Part shown: positions 26,049-34,688 of the stretch, piece by piece
Position numbering within the stretch: position 1 is the first letter of the stretch
Layout of the letters: every line of letters starts with the position of its first letter
DNA from: Pyrinomonadaceae bacterium
Lineage (GTDB): Bacteria > Acidobacteriota > Blastocatellia > Pyrinomonadales > Pyrinomonadaceae
Reading direction: 5' to 3'
NCBI GenBank assembly: GCA_036277115.1
Contig: DASUNM010000024.1
Span: 62,001 to 126,000 of the forward strand
Length of the DNA stretch: 64,000 nt
Translations under genes and position numbers: made by a program
Notes under the pieces: model-generated
What the model saw: the letters and a program-made list of their open reading frames with translations, nothing else
What the model was told of the DNA's origin: nothing
The model's database searches: none

Positions 26049-28910
26049 CTATTTCCACTCGCCAACCAGGACGAACGGCGCCCAGTAGAACGGCGCGCTG
26101 TATTTCTTGCCGGAAATCATCGCGAGTTGAGCTTCGCGCAGAGCCGCCGATCGTGAGGGTGAGCCGGCCGCGAGAAAGCGCTTGTAGAAATCTGTCATCA
26201 GTTCGGCGGTCGATTTGTCGGCGACTGACCACAGACTGACGCCCACCGTCGGCGCGCCCGCGTACATGAATGCGCGCGTCAACCCCATGACGCCTTCGCC
26301 GCGCTTCTCTTTGCCCAGTCCGGTTTCGCAGGCCGACAGCATCACGAGTGATGGCGCCATCTTCAGATTGAAAATTTCGTCAGTGCGCAAGAAACCGTCG
26401 GCGGTGGTATTTCCGACGAGGGAAAGTACGACGCCGGTGAACTGTGGCCGCTCGACGTTCAGCAGTCCGTGGGTCGCGATGTGCACGATGCGATAGTTCG
26501 AGACGTTAGCCGCGTGAACTTTTTCTTCGCTCGCGCCCAGATCCATCCACACGTCAGCTTTGGCGCCGCCGGTGCGGGCGCTGGCCGCGATGGCCTCAGC
26601 TTCGGCGCGTGTTCCGGGAAGCCTTGCCAGGCGAAGACCGGACGCGGGCGGTGTGCTGCTCCCAGCAAAGTCGCTGACGGCACTCTCGAGTGCGATGCCT
26701 AAACCGCGTGTTTCGCCGGTAGGAGTGCGCGCCACCTTGAGGTCAGTCAGCCGCGAGTCATCTGTGCTGAAGACCGGGTCCGCGATTACAAGAATTGAGC
26801 CGTCCCTGACGTTTGTCGCAGCGGACTGCTGTTGCCTGATCGCGATGATGACTGAAGCCGAAGGCGCGTAAACAATCTCGTTCGACTTGATCAGATAATT
26901 CAGAGACGCGTAATCCGATGCTGCGGGCGAGGCGCCCGCGCTCCCAGCCACCAGCGCTTCAAAGGGAACGTAATTGAGTGCGCCGTCGGCCACGATCAGC
27001 ACACGCTTGTCGCCAATCAAACTTGCAGCCGGCGCAACCACAGCCTGATAGAGCGCGTTCGACGCCGTCACGAATGACTGAACGTTCTCTGAAGGTCCCT
27101 GTGCCAGGCCCAAACCACGCTGCTCATCGGCCACATCGATGCCAATCAATCGGCGCTGAAGCTTCGGCGGAATTAGCTGCGCGCGAAAATCCGTCGCCAG
27201 CTTGTTGAGTTCAGCTTTTGCAGGCAGCTTGAACACTGACAGCCCTGCGCGCGTGACGGCGAACAGATACGACGCGTCGTTCCCGAGCGCGTATTCCAAC
27301 AGGACCGTGTTGTCGTCCAGGACTTTCTGCTGAATGTCGGCGAGCGAGGACGGTTGCGCAGCAGTTAACGAGGCGTAACGCGGGCTGGCCGTGCGGATCT
27401 GGTTCTCGATTTGATCGAATTCCGTTTGTAGCGTTTCGAGTTCTTTTTCGAGATCGGACGGCTTCGCCTTCTGATCGGCAGCGACACTTACCCCAGTCAG
27501 TTGCGCCGCGATTTCCTGTTGCCGATTCAGGTTCTCCTGCTTCCGCTTGAGCAAATCGCCCGGCACACCCGCCGTAATTTGCGCATTTACTTCCGCGAGC
27601 ATATCGAGCAGGGAACGCGCGCGCGCCTGCTCGGAAATGCGTAACGCTTCAGAAGCGTATTCGAGCGCCTTACCAGATAAGGGCTGGCCGGCCGGCGAGC
27701 CGGTGATCGCCATTTCAGCAAACGCTGCGACGGCTTCGTCGTAAACGTCTTTGGTTGTCGCCAAAAATGTCGTGCGAGATTCATCGGCACGAACGCTGCC
27801 CGCGCGAATCTGCTCGATCGTGTTCAATGAATCGCGATAAGCAGCGAGCGCCTGCTCGCGAAGCTTCGCGCCGTCTTTTTCCGTCCCGGCTTGCAACCAG
27901 AGACTGCGGCCACGACCGCGTTGCGCCGGCCACATCAAATCGAGCCGCTTGTCTTCGTCGGCGCCTTTTTGCGCCGCTTCGTACAACTTGGCGGCGTCTT
28001 TATAGCGACTTTCCTTCAGCGCGACGTCGCCGAGACTGGTGCGCGCAGCGGTACGAAAGCGCCGAGTCTGGCCAAGCTTCGCAACGATCGGCAGTGAGCC
28101 GCCGCCGGCGCTCATCGCATTCTCGAAATGTTTCTTCGCTGTCGGCAGGTCGTTGTTCGCAAACGCGATGCGACCAGTGCCGAGTTCGTAAGTCATGTAA
28201 ACGATCGCGACGCGATACTCGTCCATCTCTTTCTTCACTTCGAGCAGGCCGATCGCGCTGCTTACGGGCGTGGCTATATCAGCGCGCCCGGTCGAGATGC
28301 TGCCGACAATTCCGCCCAGACCGCCAAAACGCCGCCCGGCTTTCGCGGCCGCGCTTTCAGGTTTCTTCACAGTCATGCGCGCGTAAGCGGTCCCTGCTCT
28401 TGACATGTCGCCGAGCCGAAAGCTCGTGTCGCCAATCTTCGCGAGCATCAGGTTCGCGTTGAAGCTGTTGTCAGCGGTGCTCGCGGCGGTTTCGGCAGCA
28501 GCACCCGTGGTGGCGCCGGCCTGACTGGCAACCGAGCTGGTGACGGCTTGCGTTTTTTGATCCTTAGCCGCAGCGGCCGTGAATGCCTCGAAGGCTTTTT
28601 CGAAATGTTCGAGCGCAACTTTGTACTGGCCCTGAAGCAGATAGAGATCGCCAAGCGCATCACGCGCGGCCGCAATGCCGCGTTGATTGTTTGCTTGAGT
28701 GTACAGAGTCAGAGCGGTTTGCAGATGATTTAAAGCCTGATCGGCATGTCCTTGCTTGAGCAGACTGCGGCCGGTGGAAAGGGCAGAGGACGGATCGGCT
28801 TGAGCGACTGTCGCATCGCCGCGAGCGTCAGCGGATTGCGACTCCTGCCAGAGGAAGGTACCGATTGAAACAGCGAGCGCGAGCGGCGCGAAATACTTTT
28901 TGAAACGCAT
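26049..28910 (-). CDS. Exported TPR-CHAT domain protein (caspase-fold peptidase)
   Basis: 953 residues from the ATG at 28910 (MRFKKYFAPLALAVS..., signal-like); an upstream GTG/ATG extension adds 11 residues without a signal-like start. TPR repeats fill about 40-110 and again about 230-420 (FENAMSAGGG, YKDAAKLYEAAQKG), then a helical linker, and a C-terminal CHAT domain (about 640-950). The catalytic dyad is intact: His814 in HIATHGLLN and Cys861 in LSACETGLG, then MGLTRAFMYAGAPTVGVSLWSV. CHAT proteases are separase/caspase relatives that cut substrates on cue. It is the last gene of a kinase-DUF4384-CHAT cluster. The signal sequence implies a periplasmic or extracytoplasmic site. Confidence 0.88.
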   Translation of the reverse strand: MRFKKYFAPLALAVSIGTFLWQESQSADARGDATVAQADPSSALSTGRSLLKQGHADQALNHLQTALTLYTQANNQRGIAAARDALGDLYLLQGQYKVALEHFEKAFEAFTAAAAKDQKTQAVTSSVASQAGATTGAAAETAASTADNSFNANLMLAKIGDTSFRLGDMSRAGTAYARMTVKKPESAAAKAGRRFGGLGGIVGSISTGRADIATPVSSAIGLLEVKKEMDEYRVAIVYMTYELGTGRIAFANNDLPTAKKHFENAMSAGGGSLPIVAKLGQTRRFRTAARTSLGDVALKESRYKDAAKLYEAAQKGADEDKRLDLMWPAQRGRGRSLWLQAGTEKDGAKLREQALAAYRDSLNTIEQIRAGSVRADESRTTFLATTKDVYDEAVAAFAEMAITGSPAGQPLSGKALEYASEALRISEQARARSLLDMLAEVNAQITAGVPGDLLKRKQENLNRQQEIAAQLTGVSVAADQKAKPSDLEKELETLQTEFDQIENQIRTASPRYASLTAAQPSSLADIQQKVLDDNTVLLEYALGNDASYLFAVTRAGLSVFKLPAKAELNKLATDFRAQLIPPKLQRRLIGIDVADEQRGLGLAQGPSENVQSFVTASNALYQAVVAPAASLIGDKRVLIVADGALNYVPFEALVAGSAGASPAASDYASLNYLIKSNEIVYAPSASVIIAIRQQQSAATNVRDGSILVIADPVFSTDDSRLTDLKVARTPTGETRGLGIALESAVSDFAGSSTPPASGLRLARLPGTRAEAEAIAASARTGGAKADVWMDLGASEEKVHAANVSNYRIVHIATHGLLNVERPQFTGVVLSLVGNTTADGFLRTDEIFNLKMAPSLVMLSACETGLGKEKRGEGVMGLTRAFMYAGAPTVGVSLWSVADKSTAELMTDFYKRFLAAGSPSRSAALREAQLAMISGKKYSAPFYWAPFVLVGEWK

Positions 28911-28949
28911 TGTAAATCCAAAGCGCCGCCCTGCGCGGCGCACTCCAAA

Positions 28950-29849
28950 TCATTTGTGAACCAAATCTAAAACCGTCACGAGCATTGGCTCGTTGCTCGA
29001 GGCGCTGATCCTGATTACGGACGGTTGGGGCATTGATTGGTCTAAGCCCAAACCGCGCGTCATCGCAACTTTTTCACGTTCCGTTTGCGCTTGGCCAAAG
29101 TTCTGAGTCGTCGCGACCTTGACCTGCGCGGTCGTCATTTTTTCGATCTGCTGCCACACGTCGTTCGGCGCTTGCCACGGACATTTGTCTTTGTTAAGCC
29201 CACAAAACGCGACGAGTTCGTCCGCCGTGGGCACGCCGCTAAGCGGCTCGCGCGTAACCACAATGAAAACGCGTTCGGTGCCAGGGTCGCCGTAGAACTC
29301 AAACCAGCGGAGGCGCTCTTCGGCCTCTTCGCTGGAAGGCACTTCTACGGGTACATGTGCTTCGATCCAGTTTTCGCCGGCGTCAAGACGCGCGTCGGGG
29401 AAGATCATGCGCGGCGCCGCACCGTTTTCGCTATTAAAGATGTACAGGTACCCATCGGTGTTCGGCTCAAGAGCAATTCTGATCCGGTCAGCATTGCGGA
29501 ACTCGCGCGTGGGCTCAACCCGGATGGCGCGCCCGCTGGGCTCGCGCATGAAGATCGTGTAACCCAAACCAATTGCGGGCTGAGCTTTTTTCGACGCGGG
29601 CCGGTTCGTCGCAGCTGGTGTCGTGGTATTCGCGTTCGTGGCGGCGGATGCGTTCGCTGCCGAATTCGCATTCGTGTTTGTCTTTGCCGGCCGGCGACGA
29701 TGACGTCGCGAAGGGCCTTTCAGGTTGGTTGTCTTCGGACGACTCTCGAGAAATGCTCCGCGCACATCATCCTGATGAGCACTGACGACGAAAACTCCGG
29801 TCAGCAACGCAATCAACGCTGACATCGTGACTAGCGATCTTATTCTCAT
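28950..29849 (-). CDS. Secreted DUF4384 protein
   Basis: 299 residues. Signal peptide (LVTMSALIALLTGVFVVSAHQ), a basic then Asn/Thr/Ala-rich low-complexity tether (about 45-85), and a DUF4384 domain (about 95-205: LGYTIFMREPSGRAIRVEP, FRNADRIRIALEPNTDGYLYIFN, GAAPRMIFPD). DUF4384 is a beta-sandwich module often attached to kinases, caspases or Sel1/TPR proteins; its ligand is unknown. It lies between the kinase gene (80 bases upstream) and the CHAT gene (39 bases downstream), all on minus. Confidence 0.85.
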   Translation of the reverse strand: MRIRSLVTMSALIALLTGVFVVSAHQDDVRGAFLESRPKTTNLKGPSRRHRRRPAKTNTNANSAANASAATNANTTTPAATNRPASKKAQPAIGLGYTIFMREPSGRAIRVEPTREFRNADRIRIALEPNTDGYLYIFNSENGAAPRMIFPDARLDAGENWIEAHVPVEVPSSEEAEERLRWFEFYGDPGTERVFIVVTREPLSGVPTADELVAFCGLNKDKCPWQAPNDVWQQIEKMTTAQVKVATTQNFGQAQTEREKVAMTRGLGLDQSMPQPSVIRISASSNEPMLVTVLDLVHK

Positions 29850-29870
29850 GACACTTCCTCAGTCACCTCA

Positions 29871-29925
29871 GGCGGGCAGTAGCCCGCCTCTACACATGAA
29901 ACTCGAAACTTGAAACCTGGAACTC
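29871..29925. repeat. Hairpin plus four-unit heptamer tract between kinase and DUF4384 genes
   Basis: GGCGGGC / GCCCGCC stem with a 4-base loop at 29871-29888, then four heptamers GAAACTC, GAAACTT, GAAACCT, GGAACTC (29898-29925). On minus the hairpin precedes the DUF4384 gene and could attenuate read-through from the kinase gene. Confidence 0.65.
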
Positions 29926-29930
29926 GCGAT

Positions 29931-31889
29931 TCACTTGTGTTCGATGCGAACTCTAAACACGACGGACGCCTTTTCAGTCTCGTTTTGCGGCACTTTTACT
30001 GCAGTCTGTGGCGAAGTGCCACCCTTAACCGGCTCGATGGTTGCGGGTTTTGATTGTGCCTGCGACTGAAAACTCTCCCACTCTTGGATCTCAGCCGGCG
30101 TTAGCTCATGCGGCGCGGGGGCGGCGAAAAAGGCCGGCGAAGTTAGCGGCGCCGGTGAAAAGACAAACGTGAATTCGTCGGTGCCCGCGTTTTTGTCCAG
30201 AGTAATCCAGTTGCTTCTGTCTGCAGAGTCGGCCGGAAAGACGAAGTCCCGGCCACTCGCGACTGAATTCACCCCAGGCGCGAATTTTGGAGAGTAATAC
30301 GTCAGGAATGTTGTCGGTGCGTTGTTTGATCCGGGTCCAACGATGTAGAGGAAACCATTCTCGTTTGGCGAAAAGTGAAACTTGAACGATTCGCCGGATT
30401 GCATCGGCACCGTGTCCCCGGCGCGAATCGCCGCATTGCGATCCTTCGTTTCGACCTCGAGCCAGTATCGCGCGACTTCGTGCATCGGCACTGGCAAATC
30501 TGAACCACCGGACGGAGTTGTAACGCCGGTGGTCGCGCCGGTGTTAGTCCCCTTGAACTTCATGAACGCGAAAGCTCCTGCGCCGATCAGGATTAAGAGG
30601 ACGATGGCGACGGCCCCTGTCAGGACGAGCGGCGAACGACTCTTGCCAATCGGGACGTCCACGTGCGCGGGCGGCACCGTGTGTGGTGGCGAGTCGATGG
30701 GTTTTGCAGCCTGCCGCGCAGGTAGTTCGTCCGCGCTCGCCACAACTGTCGGCATAGTCGACGCTTCGCTAACGACCGGATGAGCAGGACCGCCTTCGAG
30801 AAGCGTCATTGCGCCGGAATCACCTACGGTCGGTGTCGGCCGATCGGCAAGTGTGACTCCGTGATCCCCGCGGGCCGGCGCGTCGCTTGAGCCGGGCAAC
30901 ATGATTGTCGCCGCGCTCTCGCCCCCCACGGACGCTTCCAACTCCTTTTCGAATTCGCCGGCGGTGGCTTGTCTGTCGCCACGATCCTTGGCCATCGCGC
31001 GCATGAGCGCTCTGCCGAAATCGACTGGAACATTGGATGCCACTTCGTGAAGCGGCTGGGCCGTTATCGTCACGTGCTGCTTTCTTAATTCCAGAATTGT
31101 GACACCGCTGAAGGGCCGTTTGCCGGAGATGATTTCGTAGAACACGACGCCGAGACTATAGAGGTCCGCGCGCCCGTCGATTTCCGAGTTGCCATCTTCC
31201 GGCAACTCGCCCCATTGCTCGGGAGACATGTAGTACGGCGTGCCGAGCATCTGGCCCGCCACGGTGAGATTCGTGCTACCGGTCTTCTCTGCGCCCGCCA
31301 CTTCGCGCAGCTTTGCGATGCCCAGATCGAGAAGTTTCACCACCGGTTCGCCACCCGTGCCGGCTTTGCCGATCATGATGTTTTCGGGTTTCAGATCGCG
31401 ATGTACGACTCCCATCGCATGGGCCGCGTTAAGCACACTGATGACCGGCTTCAATGTCGCCAACGCTTCAGCGGGTGAAAACCTTCCGCGCTTCTTAAGT
31501 TCTGCGTCGAGCGTCGTGCCCTCGACGTACTCCATCACCAGATAGATCATCCCGTCGCTCGACGTGCGCAGATCGTAAACCGTGACGGCATTCGGATGGC
31601 GAAAGCGGCGTGCGGCCTGACCTTCGCGTTGAAAACGGCGCAGCCATTCCGAATTGCTGCGCATCTCTGGCGGGAGCATTTTGATCGCGACGCGGTCCCC
31701 GAGCAGAATGTGGCGCGCGCGATATACGGCACCCATGCCACCGCGACCGAGCAGCGATTCGATCTGGTACTGCCCGTCGAGCACACTGCCGACAAACGAG
31801 TGTGGGTCTTCCTCCAGGACCTCGCCGTCCTTGGGACAGAAGCTAACGGTGTCGTCGTACTTGTTAGTGCAGGCGGGACAAAACTTCAT
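29931..31889 (-). CDS. Transmembrane Ser/Thr protein kinase with zinc ribbon and extracytoplasmic DUF4384-like domain
   Basis: 652 residues. Order: a short N-terminal cysteine motif (FCPACTNKY, FCPKDG), PknB-type kinase domain (about 40-305) with GRGGMGAVY glycine loop, the VAIK lysine, catalytic HRDLKPEN (His163-Asp165), DLG in place of DFG and an APE-like SPEQ motif; a juxtamembrane Pro/Ser/Thr-rich region with many likely phosphosites (about 330-415); one transmembrane helix (about 418-440); and an outer domain (about 470-575: ARYWLEVETKDRNAAIRAGD, HFSPNENGFLYIVGPG) resembling DUF4384. It should phosphorylate cytoplasmic targets in response to an outer signal. The next two genes encode a secreted DUF4384 protein and a CHAT protease. 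Confidence 0.93.
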   Translation of the reverse strand: MKFCPACTNKYDDTVSFCPKDGEVLEEDPHSFVGSVLDGQYQIESLLGRGGMGAVYRARHILLGDRVAIKMLPPEMRSNSEWLRRFQREGQAARRFRHPNAVTVYDLRTSSDGMIYLVMEYVEGTTLDAELKKRGRFSPAEALATLKPVISVLNAAHAMGVVHRDLKPENIMIGKAGTGGEPVVKLLDLGIAKLREVAGAEKTGSTNLTVAGQMLGTPYYMSPEQWGELPEDGNSEIDGRADLYSLGVVFYEIISGKRPFSGVTILELRKQHVTITAQPLHEVASNVPVDFGRALMRAMAKDRGDRQATAGEFEKELEASVGGESAATIMLPGSSDAPARGDHGVTLADRPTPTVGDSGAMTLLEGGPAHPVVSEASTMPTVVASADELPARQAAKPIDSPPHTVPPAHVDVPIGKSRSPLVLTGAVAIVLLILIGAGAFAFMKFKGTNTGATTGVTTPSGGSDLPVPMHEVARYWLEVETKDRNAAIRAGDTVPMQSGESFKFHFSPNENGFLYIVGPGSNNAPTTFLTYYSPKFAPGVNSVASGRDFVFPADSADRSNWITLDKNAGTDEFTFVFSPAPLTSPAFFAAPAPHELTPAEIQEWESFQSQAQSKPATIEPVKGGTSPQTAVKVPQNETEKASVVFRVRIEHK

Positions 31890-32180
31890 GCGGGAATCTA
31901 GTGTACAACGATGATGAGGTCAGTACCATGTGCGTCAGCACGGTGAACAATCCAACTGAACAATTGATTCGAACGCATACACCAGAGGTACTCGGTTTCC
32001 TGCCGCCAGAGTTAGACTCTCGATGAGCCGAGTTAATCGTCTGCGCGAGACAGATCCTGACCGTCCATCAAATCCGAGTCGTGCTGGTTTCAATATGTGG
32101 TGCAGACTCCTCCCGCACATGACTTCACGGGCCGACACGCGGGCCGCCTCGCGAAGCTCACCAACCTCGAAATCATTCTA

Positions 32181-32207
32181 TTGACAATCCTTCGTCCCGC
32201 GTATAAA
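32181..32207 (+). promoter_or_regulatory. Sigma-70-like promoter for the helical-repeat protein gene
   Basis: TTGACA at 32181-32186 and TATAAA at 32202-32207, 15-base spacing, a little short but with both boxes near consensus. It decides the start of the downstream gene: the longest open frame begins at 32097, upstream of this promoter, whereas the ATG at 32253 lies 46 bases after the -10 box. Confidence 0.6.
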
Positions 32208-32252
32208 AGGGCATGGTTTCCCAGCTTTGCCAGGTTTCTTGCTTCCACACAA

Positions 32253-34118
32253 ATGCAAGTAATCCCAATACAAGCTAACCTTCTCAAGAAACGCAGCCAT
32301 AGAGCGCGGGGTCACAGTGTGTTCGGGTTCAAACTTTCCACGTTGGCCACTTGTCTATGCGTAACCACCCTGGCTGTTTTTGCCCAAAGAAACGAGCGCC
32401 CAGCCTGTCTCCCACAGTCGCCTGGTGATCGAGTCGTCTCTAAGCCCGGGAAGAAGGACACCAAAAAGGAGAATGCTGAGTTATCTAACGAGCGGCAACA
32501 AGCTTTATGGCTCCTTGAACAAATAGGAGAACGGGCGAATAAGCTGGACGCCAGCATCTTAAAGGTCAGGGTAATGGCCAAGGTGGCGGACACTCTCTGG
32601 CAATTCAACGAACCTCAGGCGCGCCGACTCTTTGCCGGGGCTTTTAATGCGATTGATTCAATTAAACTCGATTCAGGCAAAGACCAGAGGGTGCGGATAG
32701 CCGCTGCGACAGGTGGTCATGGCCCACTCGCAGGTGTCAGGGCAGAAGTCTTACAAGCCATCGCCGCACACGATTTCAAACTAGCCGACGACTTGCGCGA
32801 ATCACTTAAAGAGCCAAAAATCGATAGCAACACCGGCAAGAGCGCAGCCGAACTCGCTGAAAAAGAAGAGCTTGCCTGGGACATCGCCGCCGCTTCTGCT
32901 AAGCAGCAACCACAGCGAACAGCCCAGTTCGTGCGCTCACAATTGCGAAAAGGAATCACAGAAGAGTTGGGATGGGCTCTGGTCAATATCAGACGCAACA
33001 ACCAACCACTTGCAGAACAACTGTTTAGTGAGTCTGTGGCAGTGGCGCGCCAGAATCTTAACGCTTCGGAGAATCTTGAAATTCTATCCGTTTACGTGTT
33101 GCCCAGCGAAGCCGAAGCGTTTTATGGGCAGCCTCCCGATCCTTCACGCGATGACGCCGTCAGACCATTTCTTGCATATGCGGCCGACAGGCTTTTGTGG
33201 CAATCAGCTACCGGGCACGCGAATCCTCCGAGAGGAGCAGAGGCGCAACAGGAGCACCGCGTTCTAGAGTCCTTGCTTCCCCTTTTCGAGCGTCTCACTC
33301 CTCAGAAAGTCGCCCTGTTGCGTGAACGTATGGGTGTCTTGCTGGGAAACATGACCACCAGGCAAGCCGACGCAGCATTATCCAAGCCCGAAGACATCGC
33401 TGAACTAGTGCGCCAGGCTGAATCAATTGTCGGTAGCGAGAAAAGAGACCGCCGTCTCATTCAGGTCTCACAGATTGCGGCGCGTCAGGGAGAAATCGAT
33501 CTAGCGCTTTCAATCGCCGAGAAGATTAGTGATTTAGCGGAACGCAGCATCCAGGTCTCCCTGATATCTTATCAAGCTTCATTAAAGCTGCTGAAAAACG
33601 GGGAGTTGGAGGAAGCTTATCGCTATGCGCGAAGGATAGAGTTCCTGCCTCAGCGAATAGCGGCCTTTAATGTTCTGGCGAAAAAGCTCCGCGCCTCGAA
33701 GGACGATGATCGAGCCCGTTTGATCCTGGAAGAGATTTCCGAATGGATCGACAAGGCTGATAACACACCACAGAAGGCCAGGGCATTGTTGACTCTGGTG
33801 CTTGAGATGTCACGGTACGATGCCGAACGAAGCTTCCAACTTCTTGCCTCTGCCATCAAGACCATCAACACCGTAGACTTTTCCTCGCCCAAATCAACCG
33901 CATCATCAAGAGAACTCCAAGTGACCTTAGATATGCTTGATCTTGAAACAGTTTTTCATCGACTCACTGACGTTAATAGAGACCGAGCTCTGCAAGCCGC
34001 TCAGTCTCTCACCCATAAAGAGGCGTCTTTATTATCACAAGCAATCGTTTGTGCTGAGATACTTGCCACAAACCCGGAACTTCACGCAGAGTCGCCAGCT
34101 CCAAATCAACCTTACTAA
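32253..34118 (+). CDS. Exported helical-repeat protein, unknown function
   Basis: 621 residues from the ATG at 32253. A basic N-terminus is followed by a hydrophobic export segment (LSTLATCLCVTTLAVFAQ, about 30-47), then an entirely alpha-helical body of TPR/Sel1-like character without clear canonical repeats: AKVADTLWQFNEPQARRLF, FVRSQLRKGITEELGWALVN, ALSIAEKISDLAERSIQVSLI. Sequences with the ALW-F-EP-A--LF pattern are familiar from acidobacterial hypothetical proteins; no function is assigned. The stop is 14 bases before a Cys-rich exported protein, so the two are likely one operon. It diverges from the kinase cluster. Confidence 0.72.
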   Translation: MQVIPIQANLLKKRSHRARGHSVFGFKLSTLATCLCVTTLAVFAQRNERPACLPQSPGDRVVSKPGKKDTKKENAELSNERQQALWLLEQIGERANKLDASILKVRVMAKVADTLWQFNEPQARRLFAGAFNAIDSIKLDSGKDQRVRIAAATGGHGPLAGVRAEVLQAIAAHDFKLADDLRESLKEPKIDSNTGKSAAELAEKEELAWDIAAASAKQQPQRTAQFVRSQLRKGITEELGWALVNIRRNNQPLAEQLFSESVAVARQNLNASENLEILSVYVLPSEAEAFYGQPPDPSRDDAVRPFLAYAADRLLWQSATGHANPPRGAEAQQEHRVLESLLPLFERLTPQKVALLRERMGVLLGNMTTRQADAALSKPEDIAELVRQAESIVGSEKRDRRLIQVSQIAARQGEIDLALSIAEKISDLAERSIQVSLISYQASLKLLKNGELEEAYRYARRIEFLPQRIAAFNVLAKKLRASKDDDRARLILEEISEWIDKADNTPQKARALLTLVLEMSRYDAERSFQLLASAIKTINTVDFSSPKSTASSRELQVTLDMLDLETVFHRLTDVNRDRALQAAQSLTHKEASLLSQAIVCAEILATNPELHAESPAPNQPY

Positions 34119-34132
34119 CTTAGGAGGAACCC

Positions 34133-34540
34133 ATGTCCCTGAGGAAACTATGCTGTATGTTCGCAGTTGGAGTTTTCATGATGCTCCTTTCGGTGACGGC
34201 AGCATCTGCGTGCACGGATGATCACTCATCTGTCAGTGCGGAACATGTCCGTAACCATCATCAAGTTAAGTCGTCGATCATCTCTTCAACTTCCACCGTC
34301 GAGCACAAGCACATCGCGTTAAAAGACCGGTCGGCCAAACAACCTAAATCGCCGATTCGAGCGAGTGCCATGATGACCGCCGTACTAGACGACGATGACC
34401 CCGAAACCGAGGGTGGTTGTATCCATGCCAACGGTTGTACCTGCTCCGGTATGAAGTCGCACAAAACAAAGTGCGGCACGAACGGCGATTGTACCTCTCA
34501 TCCGGGCCTTATTTGCACGTGGGGTAGCGGAGGTTCATAG
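34133..34540 (+). CDS. Small exported Cys-rich protein
   Basis: 135 residues. Clear signal peptide (MSLRKLCCMFAVGVFMMLLSVTAASA), then a His/Ser-rich region, an acidic patch (LDDDDPETEGG), and a compact C-terminal knot of six cysteines within 35 residues (CIHANGCTCSG, KCGTNGDC, ICTW). The layout (leader, low-complexity spacer, dense Cys core) recalls secreted disulfide-stabilised mini-proteins. AGGAGGAAC lies just before the ATG, one of the strongest ribosome-binding sites in the window, implying high expression. Partner of the helical-repeat gene upstream. No family recognised. Confidence 0.68.
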   Translation: MSLRKLCCMFAVGVFMMLLSVTAASACTDDHSSVSAEHVRNHHQVKSSIISSTSTVEHKHIALKDRSAKQPKSPIRASAMMTAVLDDDDPETEGGCIHANGCTCSGMKSHKTKCGTNGDCTSHPGLICTWGSGGS

Positions 34541-34630
34541 GTCCGTGCGGGACGGAAAGTAGTGGCAGGTTCTTGAGGCGTCGCACGTAGCAACCTGATA
34601 CGTGCTCTTGTAATACCGAGTGACAAAACA

Positions 34631-34661
34631 GAAGGTGGCGGAGCTTGCTCCGGCGACCTTC
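34631..34661. terminator. GC-rich hairpin between convergent genes
   Basis: GAAGGT..GGAGC / GCTCC..GACCTTC around a TT loop, with internal mismatches. No T-run of note. It sits midway between the ends of the Cys-rich gene (plus) and glucan phosphorylase (minus) and may terminate in both directions. Confidence 0.45.
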
Positions 34662-34688
34662 ATCCGGCGTGGGTCGGACAGGTAGTGT

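Noticed and set aside
32097..32252. Upstream extension of the helical-repeat gene
   Set aside because: It would begin before the TTGACA/TATAAA promoter and before the export signal.
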